This document shows positions 6,231 to 6,567 of a stretch of 6,567 nt of DNA, in pieces. Position numbers and translations under genes: made by a program. Position 1 is the first letter of the stretch. Each line of letters starts with the position of its first letter. Below the pieces are notes generated by a model. That model worked only from the letters and a program-made list of their open reading frames with translations, made no database searches and had not been told where the DNA came from. The stretch spans positions 1 through 6,567 of the forward strand of contig CAYSEZ010000060.1 in NCBI GenBank assembly GCA_964430375.1, given 5' to 3'. This stretch comes from HGM10836 sp964430375 (lineage in GTDB: Bacteria; Bacillota_I; Bacilli_A; RF39; UBA660).

Positions 6231-6259
6231 ATTATATGAAGTTTTCTTCATCTGTATAC

Positions 6260-6288
6260 ATAATACCATATTTTTAAGGTTTTGTCTA
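6260..6288 (-). promoter_or_regulatory. Convergent antisense promoter (extended -10)
   Basis: Read on the minus strand: -35 TAGACA (complement of 6283-6288), a 17-bp spacer, then an extended -10 TGGTATTAT with core TATTAT (complement of 6260-6265). Both hexamers match consensus at 5 of 6. An A+T-rich tract upstream (complement of about 6289-6315) could act as an UP element. It points straight into the 3' end of the toxin-like gene and is the strongest promoter in this locus. Confidence 0.65.
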
Positions 6289-6319
6289 TATAAAAATTTT
6301 TGAAAAAATTTAGATTTAA

Positions 6320-6348
6320 TTGCCAAATTAATAAAGATTTGATAAAAT
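6320..6348 (+). promoter_or_regulatory. Promoter of the small ORF / broken gene at 6386
   Basis: TTGCCA (6320-6325), a 17-bp spacer and TAAAAT (6343-6348) preceded by TGa form an extended -10 promoter. A perfect TATAAT also occurs at 6354-6359 but lacks a matching -35. It is divergent from the antisense promoter at 6260-6288, and the two share the A+T-rich tract between them. Confidence 0.55.
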
Positions 6349-6385
6349 TTATATATAATAAAAAAATAACTTAAAGGAGAATTAA

Positions 6386-6567
6386 ATGAAAAATAATTAC
6401 TTAGTTAAAATTGATGAACTTGGAATGCAAGAAACATGTGATGCATATTTTAATAGTATATATTTATAATGAAGGAGTTTATGTATAAAGTCTGTAGTTT
6501 ATTTTGGGTGTTGGAGGAACACATTATTTTAACAAAATAGAAGGTCATTATATTGATTTAACAAATG
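6386..6567 (+). pseudogene. Possible decayed YunG-like gene (truncated by window edge)
   Basis: A good promoter and AAGGAGA (6374-6380) precede ATG 6386, but that frame stops after 27 codons (TAA 6467-6469; MKNNYLVKIDELGMQETCDA… ending IYL). A second ribosome binding site, GAAGGAG (6471-6477), precedes ATG 6481 in another frame, which ends at TAG 6538-6540 after 19 codons. In the third frame, 6501-6566 reads ILGVGGTHYFNKIEG then HYIDLTN. This resembles the 'GG…HYFNxIxG…DLT' segment that I recall from YunG-family proteins of unknown function. The simplest reading is one gene broken by deletion or frameshift. Alternatives are two real small peptides, a sequencing error, or chance similarity. 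The right end is cut by the window, so the state of the rest is unknown. Confidence 0.4.

Larger units (their letters stand above)
6142..6253 (-). ncRNA. Candidate antisense antitoxin RNA
   Basis: The minus-strand promoter at 6260-6288 predicts transcription from about 6253 leftward. The first bases (after AG) form a perfect hairpin, ATGAAG-AAAA-CTTCAT (complement of 6236-6251), a typical 5' stabilising element. The RNA would be complementary to both 3' hairpins of the peptide mRNA. Through its ATTATAGCC segment (complement of 6175-6183) it would also partly match the peptide's ribosome binding site. The 3' end is uncertain: the complement of 6193-6224 also folds but lacks a good U-run, so the end at 6142 is only a guess based on the second hairpin. 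Confidence 0.45.

Noticed and set aside
1..6567. CRISPR array, tRNA/rRNA genes, insertion sequence or prophage attachment site
   Set aside because: No regularly spaced direct repeats, no cloverleaf with CCA-type ends, no rRNA-like segments and no transposase or integrase motif were seen. The LRR repeats are coding.

Overview
The window is very A+T-rich (about three quarters by eye). It uses mainly AGA for Arg and TTA for Leu, and it has strong AGGAGG-type ribosome binding sites and intrinsic terminators. TGG encodes Trp and TGA is used as a stop (end of rsgA), which argues for the standard bacterial code rather than the Mycoplasma code. The gene order rlmN - prpC/stp - prkC/stkP - rsgA - rpe is the conserved Bacillota housekeeping order known from Bacillus subtilis. 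A BspA-type leucine-rich-repeat surface protein lies beside it. The best guess is a low-GC, small-genome Bacillota bacterium, probably an uncultured gut member of the Bacilli or an RF39-like lineage. That placement is an inference.

Layout. Positions 1-706 hold the 3' part of a leucine-rich-repeat protein gene whose start lies outside the window; it closes with an intrinsic terminator at 724-753. Positions 754-859 are a promoter region with a good sigma-A-type promoter (814-842) and three copies of a TTTAC(A/G)TAAA-like motif at helical spacing. Positions 860-5803 are a tightly packed five-gene operon: 23S rRNA methyltransferase RlmN, PP2C phosphatase, PASTA Ser/Thr kinase, ribosome-assembly GTPase RsgA and ribulose-phosphate 3-epimerase. 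Junctions are 1 nt gaps or 1-4 nt overlaps, so translational coupling is likely. A strong, probably bidirectional terminator (5861-5902) ends the operon. The kinase and phosphatase form an opposing signalling pair, with the kinase sensing the cell envelope through three extracellular PASTA domains. RlmN and RsgA both act on the ribosome, and Rpe belongs to the pentose phosphate pathway.

Positions 5951-6288 are the most interesting part. They look like a compact type I toxin-antitoxin locus with the architecture of Fst/par or 'holin-like toxin' loci. A 27-residue, almost wholly hydrophobic peptide (6054-6137) has a very strong Shine-Dalgarno sequence that can be hidden in a 5' hairpin. A long structured 3' UTR with two hairpins follows. 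On the other strand, an excellent convergent promoter (TAGACA-17 bp-TGgTATTAT) would start an antisense RNA whose first bases form a perfect hairpin. The peptide does not match the Fst consensus I know, so the toxin may be a divergent or new type.

Positions 6320-6567 hold a second promoter, a ribosome binding site and a short ORF, followed by a reading frame whose translation (…GGTHYFNKIEG…IDLT…) resembles the C-terminal half of YunG-like proteins. Stops and a frame change interrupt it, so it may be a decayed gene; the window ends inside it.
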